From assembly GCF_039727615.1 (NCBI RefSeq), contig NZ_CP152474.1, forward strand, positions 1,860,001 through 1,924,000: 64,000 bases of DNA, written 5' to 3'. Positions 38,454-47,439 of the stretch are shown piece after piece; the stretch's first letter is position 1, and each line of letters opens with the position of its first letter. Both the position numbers and the translations under genes were made by a program. The notes beneath the pieces were generated by a model, which searched no databases, was not told the origin of the DNA, and was given only the letters and a program-made list of their open reading frames with translations. The DNA comes from Leclercia sp. S52 (GTDB taxonomy: Bacteria > Pseudomonadota > Gammaproteobacteria > Enterobacterales > Enterobacteriaceae).

Positions 38454-40024
38454 GCACCCTGGATAATCTGATAGGCGTCTTTTCCCCTGGCTGGAAAGCA
38501 GAGCGCCTTAAATCTCGTCTGATGATCCAGGCGTACGAGGCTGTCATTCCTACCCGGACGCACCGGGCCAAACGCGAGAACCGTTCAGCGAATCAGCTGA
38601 CGCAATTCGGCGGGCGCTCACTGCGCGAGCAGGCCCGGTGGCTCGACTGTAACCACGATCTGGTGATCGGCCTCCTTGATAAGCTCGAAGAGCGAATCGT
38701 AGGGGCGAAAGGCATCATCGTTGAGCCTCAACCCCTGATGAAAAATGGCGCGATCGCCGCTGACGTTGCCAAGCAGATCCGTGCCAAATGGGCGGAGTGG
38801 TCCGTTTCTCCTGATGTTACCGGCCAGTTTACCCGGCCTGTGCTTGAGCGCCTGATGTGCCGGACCTGGTTACGTGACGGCGAGGTGTTCGCGCAGCTGG
38901 TCAGTGGCACCGGTAATGGTCTGTCGCCTGTGGCGGAAATTCCTTTCTGGATTGAAGCGCTGGAACCCGACTTTGTCCCGATGGAGAAGACGGAGACGGG
39001 GCAGAAGCTGTGCCAGGGCATCTACCTCAACGACTGGGGCCGCCCGATCAAATATATGGTCTACAAGAACATGCCGGCGGAAGGCATGCGCCAGGGTGAC
39101 ACAAAGGACATTCAGGCGGAGAGCATGCTTCACCTGAAATTTATGCGGCGCCTGCATCAAATCCGGGGAAATTCGCTGCTTGCCGGGGTGCTGATGCGCC
39201 TTTCAGCACTCAAGGAGTACGAGGACGCCGAACTGACCGCTGCCCGCATCGCTGCGGCTCTGGGCATGTTCATCAAAAAAGGTGATGGTCAGTCGTATCC
39301 GGAAGACAGCGCGCAGGGCTCCCGGGAACTGAACATTGAGCCCGGCATGCTGTTTGACGATCTCCGTCCCGGTGAAGATATCGGGATGATCAAATCGGAC
39401 CGACCAAACCCCAACCTCGAAACTTTCCGCAACGGGCAACTCCGTGCTGTGGCCGCCGGATCGCGCGGCAGCTTCTCCAGTATCGCCCGTAACTACGACG
39501 GGACATACAGCGCTCAGCGCCAGGAGCTGGTGGAGTCAACCGAAGGCTATTTCATTCTTCAGGACGCATTCATCGCAGCGATCACCCGACCGATGTACCG
39601 GGCCTGGCTCAAGATGGCGATTGCTTCTGGCGAGATCCCGGTCCCGCCAAATGTGGATATCGGATTTGCCGGGGGCGGCTATACCGGATCGGGCGGTAAA
39701 TATGAACCTGCGGGGGTGGTTCATCGCGGGGAGTTCGTTTTTACCAAAGAGGCGACCAGCCGGATCGGGGTGGGGAATCTGTACAGCATGATGCGCGGTT
39801 ACGCGTCCGGCGGACTGGTGGGTGGCGGCAATATGCCCGCTGCGGCCACGCGGGGGATCAGCGTTTATGCACCGGTCAGTGTCAGTCAGCAGGGGGGGTG
39901 GCGAGTCCAGCCAGGCGGACACCATTGGAACGGCGCGGCAGCTTCAGGGCATTGTTCAGCAGACCATCACTGACCGGCTTAAAAAGGAGCTGGGGCCGGG
40001 CGGTGTACTTTACCCAAGGAGGTA
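38450..40024 (+). pseudogene. Portal protein fused by deletion to the tape-measure C-terminus
   Basis: Residues 1 to about 405 are a lambda B-type portal ([20 protein letters not shown] ... [20 protein letters not shown] ... IPVPPNVDI). The frame then passes directly into a tail tape-measure C-terminus ([40 protein letters not shown]). Head protease, capsid, connectors, tail tube and most of the tape measure are missing. At G7 39892-39898 one extra base ends the frame at 39973. Without it the end reads [20 protein letters not shown] to 40024, the normal tape-measure tail. The fusion cannot be a working portal or ruler. Confidence 0.85.
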
Positions 40025-40027
40025 GCG

Positions 40028-40367
40028 GTGACAGACACATTCAGCTGGGGCACCCGTAAAACTGCCCGGGGAACGGAAAGCGCCCGTACGCTTCAGTCCC
40101 AGTTTGGCGACGGGTATAAACAGATCGCCGGGATGGGGATCAATGACAAGTCCGAAGTCTGGGAACTTGACTGGACGGGCACGCGAAGCGAGGCCTCAGT
40201 GCTGCGTGCGTTCCTTATGTCGCACATTACAAAATCGTTCTGGTGGACGAACCCCTGGGGGGGAGAAGAAGCTCTATCGGATGAAGGCTGATTCCTTCAG
40301 TGTTTCGTTCCCCTCCGGAAAAAAAGCGACAGTAGCGTTCACGTTCGAGCAGTCCTTTGCTCCCTGA
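40028..40367 (+). pseudogene. Minor tail protein gpM, frameshifted
   Basis: Lambda gpM-like tail-tip protein starting at GTG (MTDTFSWGTRKTARGTESAR). At G7 40257-40263 one extra base changes WGEKKLYRMKADSF into WGGEEALSDEG and a stop at 40291. The restored frame ends FTFEQSFAP at 40367, about 112 aa, the family length. A terminator-like CCGCCTCCGGGCGG with T8 follows. Confidence 0.85.
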
Positions 40368-40425
40368 TTATCTTCAAATCCAGAATGACTTACCGCCTCC
40401 GGGCGGTTTTTTTTATGGGGTGAAT

Positions 40426-40818
40426 ATGAGTTTCACGCAGGATATTCAGCAGCTGGAACCGGGCCAGCTAGTCCAGCTGATTGAAATAGACGGCACCGAA
40501 TTTGGCATGGATACCATTTTGCGCTTCCATGCCCACAATATTGCTTCTGCAGGCTGGTCTGCATTCGCAGCTGACAACCTGCCTGCCATTATCTGGCAGG
40601 GTCAGCAGTACGACCCTTACCCTTACGAGCTGAAAGGCCTGGAGCTGTCCAGTACCGGGGCACAGCCCACACCCACGCTTTCCGTGTCGAACGTCGGCAA
40701 CTACGTGACTGCGCTGTGTCTCGAGTTCGACGACCTGGCGAGGGCGAAGGTGAAGATCCACACCACGCTGGCGAAGTACCTGGACGCGGCCAACTGGACG
40801 GCCGGCAATCGACCGTAA
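40426..40818 (+). pseudogene. Truncated minor tail protein gpL
   Basis: N-terminal half of lambda gpL, MSFTQDIQQLEPGQLVQLIE with YDPYPYELKGLELSSTGAQP and TPTLSVSNVGNYVTAL. Similarity ends at YLDAANWTAGN, where the sequence passes into gpJ coding DNA in another frame and stops two codons later. gpL normally has about 230 residues; this has 130. The iron-sulfur-binding C-terminal cysteines of gpL are lost. Confidence 0.8.
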
Positions 40819-42284
40819 ACGACAATAATGCCGCTGTGACCCAGGAACTGGCGACGCTGACGACTGAGCAGGAAGCCCAGGCCACCGCTATTTCGAGCCT
40901 GCAGGTGACTGTCGGCAAAAACACTGCCGATATCACCACGGTCACAAAAGCCGTTGCTGACAACAACAAGGCGCAGACCACCGCGCTGGCTGCGGTTAAG
41001 GCCACGACTGACCAGAATACTGCGGATATCAGCACGGAAACCACGGCCCGTACGGATGGTGACAGCGCGCTCGGTCGTCGCATCGACAGCCTGAAAGTCG
41101 ATGTGGATGGCAACACGGCCAGCAGGGATGCCGGTATTGTCGGCAACGTCACCAATGCGCTCGCCAACTTCATGGCGTTTTCTGATCAGCGCGTCACGTT
41201 TGCCGTTGGCGAAACAAAAACGATGGCCGAGATCAGCGAAGCCCGGAAGACCGCAGCGGATGCCACCAGTGCCGTGGCGGAGCAGGTCACTACGCTTAAA
41301 GCCACCGTTGAAAATGACGGCAAGACCAACGCCGCCGCCATCACGCGCATTGATAAAGCAGTTACGGATTTGGAAAGCGCCACCGCGACCAGCATTGAGC
41401 AGGTCACGGCATCGATTGGGCAAACAAACGCCAACGTCCAGACGACCAGCCAGGCTGTTGCAGATATCAACGGTAAGCTGAGCGCGCAATGGGGCGTTAA
41501 AGTCCAGGTTGAAGCCAACGGTGTTAAACGCATCGCGGGTATCCAGCTGGGCATTGATGCTACCGGCTCCTCTAACTTCCTCATCAGCGCAGACACGTTC
41601 GCGGTTTATAACCCCACCAACAACGGGCAGGAGCTGGTATTTGCGGCGACCGGCGGACAGATGTTCCTGCGATCGGTGTTCATCCAGGACGGTTCCATCG
41701 ATAACGGCAAGATCGGCAATTACATTCAGTCCAGCAACTGGGACGGGACCGGTAATGTCGGCTGGCATATCAATAAATCCGGGTATGCGACGTTTAACGG
41801 CGTGACTGTTCGCGGGACTATCTATGCGACTGACGGGAGTTTCAAAGGCAGAGTTGAAGCGACCAGTGGGAGCTTCAAGGGCACGGTAGAAGCGACATCA
41901 TTCATTGGAGATGTAGCCAACACAGGGGTGTACCCCGACTCCAGCAACCGGTCAAACAATGCGGTTTCTACCAGTGTAGCTATGACGTATTTTGATTCTA
42001 GCAGTAGCGTGTTGAATAAAAACGCCGTAGTAGAGTCATTGATATATGTGCGAGGGATTACAGGTGCGGTTACGTCCACCGTCCAGGTAACTATTGCGGG
42101 TAACGTCCGCACGTTCACTTATGATGTTCCAATTGGTGGGCTATGGTTCACCGCACGGCACGCGGCAACTGGAATGGGTGGGCAACGTATTGACGCCAGT
42201 ATTGTCGTTTCCTCCAGTAATGCAACCGTGGCTATTTATGCGCCAACTATCACTGTGACTCGCGGTACCGGCTCCTTCTCCTGA
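40806..42284 (+). pseudogene. gpJ host-specificity protein, C-terminal remnant
   Basis: About 490 residues of the C-terminal part of the central tail-fibre protein J (DUF1983-type region): helical Thr/Ala-rich repeats (VNDNNAAVTQELATLTTEQE, NTADITTVTKAVADNN) followed by a beta-rich end (FLISADTFAVYNPTNNGQEL, GYATFNGVTVRGTIYATDGS). The N-terminal about 700 residues and the I and K genes are gone. No own start is evident, so it is probably untranslated. Confidence 0.8.
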
Positions 42285-42307
42285 TCCCATAACCCCAGAC
42301 CATCCAA

Positions 42308-42332
42308 CCCAGCTCCGGCTGGGTTTTTCATT
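42308..42332 (+). terminator. Intrinsic terminator before the tail fibre
   Basis: AACCCAGC-TCC-GGCTGGGTTTTTC between the gpJ remnant and the tail-fibre gene. Confidence 0.7.
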
Positions 42333-42347
42333 TTAAGGACATCACGA

Positions 42348-44009
42348 ATGGCCACGATTGATGACGATTTAGCTAAATCCGTCACGGAAGGTTTTCGCCA
42401 GGCGCAAATTGATATCGTCAACCAGGACCTGATTTTATCGGGCACCGGTGACGTCACCGTAACCCTTGCAGACGGTTCGAAAAAAACGGGGCCGAGCTGG
42501 TCTAAGCTGATCACCGCTGCGAACGCGGCAGGGACCAGCGCCGCGGCAGCTGCGACGTCTGCGACAAACGCTAAAACCTCTGAGACGAACGCGAACTCGT
42601 CCAAAACTGCTGCGGCAACGTCTGCGACAAATGCCAAAACCTCAGAGACGAACGCCAAGACCTCAGAAACCAACGCGAAAACTTCTGAGACGAATGCCAA
42701 AACGTCGGAGACCAACGCAGCCGCCAGCGCCAGCAGTGCCGCAGCATCACTGGCCGCCGCGCAGTTGCTGACGTCAGTTCCTTATGAGGACGCACCATTC
42801 CCTGACGTGTGGGCACCCCTCAGTGACGATCTGCGCCTGCTGGCTGGCTTTGCGCCCTACGATACTCTGACCATCTCAGGTAAGTTGTTGGAGCTGCCGT
42901 CAAGATCGATGACGTTCACCCGGTCGACCACTGCAACCTACATTGATAAATCTGGTGTTCTCCAGACCGCTGCTATTAACGAACCACGCTTTGAGCGGGA
43001 GGGCTTGTTAATGGAGGGCTCTTCCGCAAACTATATTTTAAACAGTGAAGACCCGACAAAATGGAGTAGTAACAGCACGCTTGATAAAGCCATGGTTGTG
43101 GATGGATCAACTCAGGCTAATACCTTCAGGGGCACAGTGAACGCTGCCACAAGTGCGAATCATCAGGCAACGGCAAGTTCAAATATCACCGTGGCAGTCG
43201 GTGACAAAGTTACTTTATCCGCCAGGGTGAAAGCCACCTCATACAGAATTCGATTCAGATTCACTCTTGATGGGGCGCAAATAGCCGACTCCTTCTTTGA
43301 CGGCAGTACGGGTGGATATATGAGTGCGACCGCAGGGCTAACCTACGCGTCGTCACTCGGGAGTGACGGATATGTAAGTGTGAGCGTTACCTTTACAGCG
43401 GCAAGCGCAGGGGTTGTAACGGGAGGCATATGGCTTAACAGTGGCACTAATCTTCCAGTTGGCGCGGTGATTTACGTTCAAATGGCGCAGTGCGAAAAGA
43501 ATGCTGTTGCGACCAGCTATATTCCAACCGGTACGTCTGCGGTTACAAGGGCGAGCGATTTAGTGACCTTGCAGGCCAACGGAAATATGGGTTACAGAAT
43601 GATTGGTGATCCTTTCAACAGGACCCTCGCTTTTGAAATTACGGTCAATAAGTACGTAACGCCATCCGTTGGTTATGCAGATCTAATGCGCGTTAATGGC
43701 GCAAATAACGACATCATCTTCCGTGCCGTGTCGGCTTCCATCAACTGCTACATCAGCGGCAGCGGGCCGTCAGTTGCAATAACGTACCCGTTTGCATCCA
43801 AAATTTACGCACAGACCGTGGACGCGGTGAACAACTGCACCATGTATTTTGACGACAAGACAAACGTACGCAACGGTGCGCCAACGAATCCTAATTCAAT
43901 TGGCACTGCGCTCAATATTCAGAGCAATTCCAGTGTTGTTTATCACATTCGAAATTTTCGGATCTGGCATCGCTTACTTACGCCTAACCAGGTTAAAGGA
44001 CTCCGCTAA
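42348..44009 (+). CDS. Tail fibre protein with TNAKTSE repeats
   Basis: A 553-residue side-tail-fibre type protein. The N-terminal 110 residues look like a virion-attachment domain (MATIDDDLAKSVTEGFRQAQ). A low-complexity Ala/Thr coiled stretch carries five TNAKTSE heptads. The C-terminal part has a beta-rich, lectin-like composition (FRGTVNAATSANHQATASSN, FNRTLAFEITVNKYVTPSVG). Repeats at DNA level (42553-42720) can expand or shrink by slippage. AAGGACATCACGA precedes the start. Confidence 0.85.
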   Translation: MATIDDDLAKSVTEGFRQAQIDIVNQDLILSGTGDVTVTLADGSKKTGPSWSKLITAANAAGTSAAAAATSATNAKTSETNANSSKTAAATSATNAKTSETNAKTSETNAKTSETNAKTSETNAAASASSAAASLAAAQLLTSVPYEDAPFPDVWAPLSDDLRLLAGFAPYDTLTISGKLLELPSRSMTFTRSTTATYIDKSGVLQTAAINEPRFEREGLLMEGSSANYILNSEDPTKWSSNSTLDKAMVVDGSTQANTFRGTVNAATSANHQATASSNITVAVGDKVTLSARVKATSYRIRFRFTLDGAQIADSFFDGSTGGYMSATAGLTYASSLGSDGYVSVSVTFTAASAGVVTGGIWLNSGTNLPVGAVIYVQMAQCEKNAVATSYIPTGTSAVTRASDLVTLQANGNMGYRMIGDPFNRTLAFEITVNKYVTPSVGYADLMRVNGANNDIIFRAVSASINCYISGSGPSVAITYPFASKIYAQTVDAVNNCTMYFDDKTNVRNGAPTNPNSIGTALNIQSNSSVVYHIRNFRIWHRLLTPNQVKGLR

Positions 44010-44311
44010 TGAAAGATTTATATCTGCGCTTCGCTGACGCCGATGAAATGCGCACGCAATTATTTGCTGCGGGTTTTGTGGTTGATGAAGAGCAGGGCAG
44101 CTTATATCACCCGGAGGTCAGCCTTGATGTGGTTGGCGTTATTACCGTCACCACGGAAATTCAAAACCCGGGGAAGGAAAACGAAGTTATAAAATACGCC
44201 AGCCTGCCGGGGTATCACGTTAATTTGCGTGTCACCGATGAATCGCTGGTCCTGGCATCGTTAGACGCCTTCACAGTATTCCCTGACAGCCCGTACCGGG
44301 TGTGGGCATAA
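44009..44311 (+). CDS. Small tail-fibre-associated protein
   Basis: 100 residues, MKDLYLRFADADEMRTQLFA ... SPYRVWA, overlapping the fibre stop by one base (TAATG). I recall similar proteins just downstream of phage tail-fibre genes; their role is not established. Coupling suggests that they work with the fibre. Confidence 0.7.
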   Translation: MKDLYLRFADADEMRTQLFAAGFVVDEEQGSLYHPEVSLDVVGVITVTTEIQNPGKENEVIKYASLPGYHVNLRVTDESLVLASLDAFTVFPDSPYRVWA

Positions 44312-44321
44312 GGAGCACAAC

Positions 44322-45257
44322 ATGGCAAACAGAACAGATAGCATCAGCCTGGCCGCTGCGGACATCACCGGGCTGAAATCAGCCGCGCAGCGTGATGTCG
44401 GGACGGCCTCTGGTAACGTGATGGAGGTCGGCGCTTTTGGTCTTGGGACTACAGTTCTCCAGGCCATAAACCAGGAGCAGCGCCTGGGATTCGGTACTTA
44501 CCTATCTAAAATGAAGCTTGGCGGCATTGATGATAACGCATCGGTATTGCTCGTCCCCTTTGATGCAAACACAGTATATCAGGTTGTCATTCCCACCATT
44601 GTTGCAACCGCGCCGAGAATGTACTTGCGTATACTTTCTTCTGATGCTGGCACGAACGGGAAACTGTGCGAAGTTTATACCACCACGAACACGACCAAAG
44701 CGGCAGACGGCACGCTGAAAGGCGCATCGCCTATCGTGCAGATCTTCCATGATGGCACCGCGCAGACCAATGACGAATCAGAGGGGTGTGTCGTAACGCG
44801 CCTGGGTATTGGTGAGTATCTGGTGAGCGGCTGCATGGGCCTGAACGCCGATGCTGAGTGGGGTGGTATAGATGGCGGCTTTGACATCCCGAAAGACCGC
44901 AACAGGCAGTCGCTGGTATGGCTCGACTATGAAGTGAATGCTGACGGTTCTGTACTGGTGAAAACCTACCATCGCACTCACCCGGGGGCCCCGACCTTCG
45001 CCCGCAACGAGCGCGAAGGTTTTGCCGAAGGAGACCCTATCGATATCCCTGCCGATCAGTTCGTCTCTGTCCGTGTTGAGATGCCTGCTGACAGCATCTA
45101 CAACAAAAAGCTGGAAGAGGCGGCGCGCATTCAGGCAGAGCGTGACGAGGCCAGAAGGCTGGAAGAAGAGGAGGCGGCGCGCGTGAAAGCCGAGCAGGAG
45201 CGACTTGAGGAGGAGGCTGCAGCCAATGCAGACGAGCAACCGGATATTCAGCAGTAA
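44322..45257 (+). CDS. Phage tail-end structural protein with acidic coiled-coil tail
   Basis: A 311-residue protein, MANRTDSISLAAADITGLKS, after AAGGAGCACAAC. The centre is beta-rich and includes WGGIDGGFDIPKDRNRQSLV. The last 50 residues are a Glu/Arg/Ala coiled coil (ARRLEEEEAARVKAEQERLE). Proteins of this kind follow the fibre genes in lambdoid prophages; function unknown. Confidence 0.65.
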   Translation: MANRTDSISLAAADITGLKSAAQRDVGTASGNVMEVGAFGLGTTVLQAINQEQRLGFGTYLSKMKLGGIDDNASVLLVPFDANTVYQVVIPTIVATAPRMYLRILSSDAGTNGKLCEVYTTTNTTKAADGTLKGASPIVQIFHDGTAQTNDESEGCVVTRLGIGEYLVSGCMGLNADAEWGGIDGGFDIPKDRNRQSLVWLDYEVNADGSVLVKTYHRTHPGAPTFARNEREGFAEGDPIDIPADQFVSVRVEMPADSIYNKKLEEAARIQAERDEARRLEEEEAARVKAEQERLEEEAAANADEQPDIQQ

Positions 45258-45301
45258 TTATCAATAGGCAGGGCTTTCTTGATCTGCATTCTCTTTAAAA
45301 C

Positions 45302-45321
45302 TACTGTATGAATGCACAGTA
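45302..45321 (+). promoter_or_regulatory. LexA (SOS) box of the right-end operon
   Basis: TACTGTATGAATGCACAGTA, a near-perfect palindrome with CTGT-N8-ACAG. It lies 20 bp upstream of the first gene of a two-gene operon at the right end of the prophage. Confidence 0.9.
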
Positions 45322-45341
45322 ATAATAAAAGAGAGGTCACC

Positions 45342-45581
45342 ATGCCCCGCCAATCAGACATTAACTCGGCTTTCAACGCTGCTATTCAGCTTAACCCCAA
45401 AGGTTACCGGTGCCTGAGGTCTTCTGACTTCATCCGCGAACTGGCAAAGGTTCATCATCATTTCACCCTGGCCGACGCCAACGAGTGGATAGAATTTTAC
45501 CAAACGGGCTTCGTTGACAAGACGCCGGACGATAGCGAAAACCGATACTGGATCCTGCGCAATATGGGGCAGGTGTTCTGA
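45342..45581 (+). CDS. SOS-controlled prophage right-end protein 1
   Basis: 79 residues, MPRQSDINSAFNAAIQLNPK with SSDFIRELAKVHHHFTLADA then NEWIEFYQTGFVDKTPDDSE. It resembles small conserved proteins found at this place in several icd-type prophages, function unknown. It has a LexA box and a good GAGAGGT site, and its stop overlaps the next ATG. Confidence 0.75.
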   Translation: MPRQSDINSAFNAAIQLNPKGYRCLRSSDFIRELAKVHHHFTLADANEWIEFYQTGFVDKTPDDSENRYWILRNMGQVF

Positions 45582-45895
45582 TGGGCTTCGTATCTCCGGC
45601 AACCGATTATGTCGAGCAGCGCTTGTCCCCCGCGAGTATCTGCACCACGAATGAAAGCCGTATTCTTGAAACATCAACTGGGTTTGCGGTGATCGAACCG
45701 GTCACCCGGTTGGTCCAAGGTCAGGTTTTACTGATCCTCAGTGGCGGGCAGACACAATTCGCACGTTTTCTGGGAAAAGCGTTAATCACGGAGGACGGCG
45801 AGGCGATAGAAGGCGACGCAGCGGAAGAAGTCGAGGTCATGGGCAGAGTGACGTTTTTCATCAATAGCGCAGACACTGATGACCTTCCGGTGTAA
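45581..45895 (+). CDS. SOS-controlled prophage right-end protein 2
   Basis: 104 residues, MGFVSPATDYVEQRLSPASI ... QGQVLLILSGGQTQFARFLG. The compact beta-rich sequence with QVLLILSGGQ recalls the S24/UmuD-like beta fold, but no catalytic Ser-Lys pair is obvious. It is coupled to the upstream gene and so shares its LexA control. A decayed relative of its 3' end appears at about 46300-46374. Confidence 0.7.
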   Translation: MGFVSPATDYVEQRLSPASICTTNESRILETSTGFAVIEPVTRLVQGQVLLILSGGQTQFARFLGKALITEDGEAIEGDAAEEVEVMGRVTFFINSADTDDLPV

Positions 45896-46020
45896 AAAGC
45901 GGTTATCAAAACTCTAAGGCATTATCGCAAAAACAAGAGGTTATAAAGCAGGTCAAAACAGCCAGAAAAACTGATTTTGCGTTATCATTATGATAGTGAT
46001 TAATAACTTACAATGAGTTC

Positions 46021-46194
46021 ATGAAAATACTGCTGCGTCACATGGAATGGTTCGAAGCCGCAGACCTGATCGTGAAAGGTATGGAAGGCGCGATTAACGC
46101 CAAAACCGTAACCTACGATTTCGAACGTCTGATGGAAGGCGCTAAGCTGCTGAAATGTTCAGAGTTTGGTGACGCGATCATCGCGAATATGTAA
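46021..46194 (+). pseudogene. icd: Displaced 3' end of icd
   Basis: From 46031 this matches the last about 54 codons of icd in frame, ending ...[12 protein letters not shown]. An ATG at 46021 opens it, but no ribosome site is present. It is the icd end pushed aside by prophage insertion. The upstream 45896-46020 gap is AT-rich and carries one TTATCAAAA site. Confidence 0.9.
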
Positions 46195-46273
46195 TCCGGA
46201 TTACGGGTTGTATGAAAACGGGAGCCGATGGGCTCCCGTTTTTTTATTGTAAACCTTCGAACGGTTATCAAAA
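46031..46273. other. attR-side copy of the icd 3' end, terminator and arm-type site
   Basis: Partner of 14904-15145. Homology continues past the icd terminator through CTTCGAACGGTTATCAAAA, which is phage-like rather than host-like sequence in this model. This copy therefore probably belonged to the left end of an earlier element at the same site. Confidence 0.7.
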
Positions 46274-46660
46274 TTAAGATAGCGCCAGGAATGATGGCGG
46301 GCGACAAAGGGCGTTGCGGCGGAAGATGTCGAGGTTATATCTGTTTCAGAAAATTCACTAAAGGCAGATGACAAATGAAAAATACCTTCTAAGATTTTCA
46401 GGAAACAAACCTGAGAACATGGAGTTTCTTATGACAATTGCGTTGTTAGCAGCCTTATCCGCGCTTCTGATTGTGTCGGGGCTTATCTACGTGTTGAGGC
46501 AGTTAATGAACGCCTGGTGTGAACCGGAACGCCACCAGGCAGGGAACACTATTCTTCGAACCACATCTGAACTACCTCCATCGAATAACTGAATTTAATT
46601 TAATAAATGTAATCCGGTTTCCGGGTTATAGATGCGGGAGCCCGGGAGCTCCCGTTTTTT
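46274..46660. mobile_element. Remnant of a second element at the icd site
   Basis: Between the displaced icd end and a third icd-terminator copy (ATGTAATCCGG at 46610, hairpin GGGAGC-CCGG-GAGCTCCCG with T6 near 46640) lies a short mosaic. One part reads GVAAEDVEVISVSENSLK in frame, resembling DAAEEVEVMG of the right-end gene at 45581-45895. The order icd end, phage scraps, icd terminator is what a deleted tandem prophage would leave. Confidence 0.5.
46431..46592 (+). CDS. Small membrane protein in the remnant
   Basis: 53 residues from MTIALLAALSALLIVSGLIY to ELPPSNN, with one transmembrane helix (about 2-22) and a polar tail. TGGAG lies upstream. It could be an orphan phage lysis or moron gene; expression is uncertain. 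Confidence 0.35.
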   Translation: MTIALLAALSALLIVSGLIYVLRQLMNAWCEPERHQAGNTILRTTSELPPSNN

Positions 46661-46683
46661 ATGGGCATCCAGGAGGAGGGACC

Positions 46684-46947
46684 ATGATTGACGACACATG
46701 GCTTCATCGCCTTAGTGCAGGCGAAATATCCACGCTAACGCCAGCAACTTTGGCAGAGCTTGCCAGCGAGCTGTTCTCGCTCCGCCAGGAGAACGCCCGC
46801 CTGAAACAGCAGTTAGCCACCGAAGTTAAGCTCCCCTACACCAGCGCCAGTCCGGTATGCGATATCGAAGCCGGGTACGCCGCAGGCGTCAGCGACAGTA
46901 AAGAGGCGATTCGTCGCGCAGGTTTTTTGATCGAAGGGGATGATTAA
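46684..46947 (+). CDS. Small coiled-coil phage-like protein
   Basis: 87 residues, MIDDTWLHRLSAGEISTLTP, with a heptad helix (LAELASELFSLRQENARLKQ) and a C-terminal part YAAGVSDSKEAIRRAGFLIE. GGAGGAGGGACC is an excellent ribosome site. The AGVSDSKEAIRRAG motif is common in small phage proteins of unknown role. It lies outside the main prophage ends, supporting a second element here. Confidence 0.6.
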   Translation: MIDDTWLHRLSAGEISTLTPATLAELASELFSLRQENARLKQQLATEVKLPYTSASPVCDIEAGYAAGVSDSKEAIRRAGFLIEGDD

Positions 46948-47439
46948 AATGAAGAACCCGGCAGAGTGCCGGGCCTGCTCACATTAAAACCAGTTAAATT
47001 TGTCAGAAAGAATCAACAACAACGAACTGGCACAAACAAGGTTAATACAAATCACGAATCTGCTGGAAACATTCATGTTATCAATACCATTATGGCTGTA
47101 CTGGAATTGTGTTAATAAGCGTAATAGCAAAATCCAGAACGTCAAATCGCAACATAATGGGCAAAAAAAAGCCCACGAAACGTGGGCAAGAAATACTGGA
47201 AGCAATGTGAGCAATGTCGTACTGAATACCCGAGTGATTTGCTCAACTATTCAGTGTTGAGAAAGATAATATTTCTCATTAACGATTACAACCCCAATTT
47301 TTGTGCGGAACCCCGGTTTATTGCTTTTTTCTTAAATTTCTCACGTGATGGCAATCACAAACTTGCAATTCTGAATCCTGTGCTAAGCTTTGTGTGTATT
47401 TGATTTGACGACAAAAACCATACAGAGAGGAAAGCAGTT
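46948..47439. other. Non-coding or degenerate stretch before yeaQ
   Basis: AT-rich sequence with short overlapping frames on both strands but no ribosome site or family match. A hairpin AAAAGCCCACG-AAA-CGTGGGC at 47164-47186 has A on its left, so it would act as a minus-strand terminator. The yeaQ promoter must lie near 47340-47420. I see no other feature. Confidence 0.4.

Larger units (their letters stand above)
14904..46273. mobile_element. Defective lambdoid prophage integrated in icd
   Basis: The element runs between two near-identical 240-bp segments covering the icd 3' end, its terminator and one TTATCAAAA site (14904-15145 and 46031-46273). Inside are int/xis, a divergent cI/cro region, O/P-type replication genes, a Q-like antiterminator, holin-lysozyme-spanins, terminase and tail genes in lambdoid order. 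Most head and tail genes are missing through two deletions, at the portal-tape and gpL-gpJ joints, so it should not make virions. Regulatory, SOS-linked and accessory genes look intact. Confidence 0.9.

Noticed and set aside
47000..47260. Plus-strand 86-codon frame and overlapping minus-strand hydrophobic frame before yeaQ
   Set aside because: Neither has a ribosome site or a family resemblance, and a hairpin interrupts both; more likely degenerate DNA.
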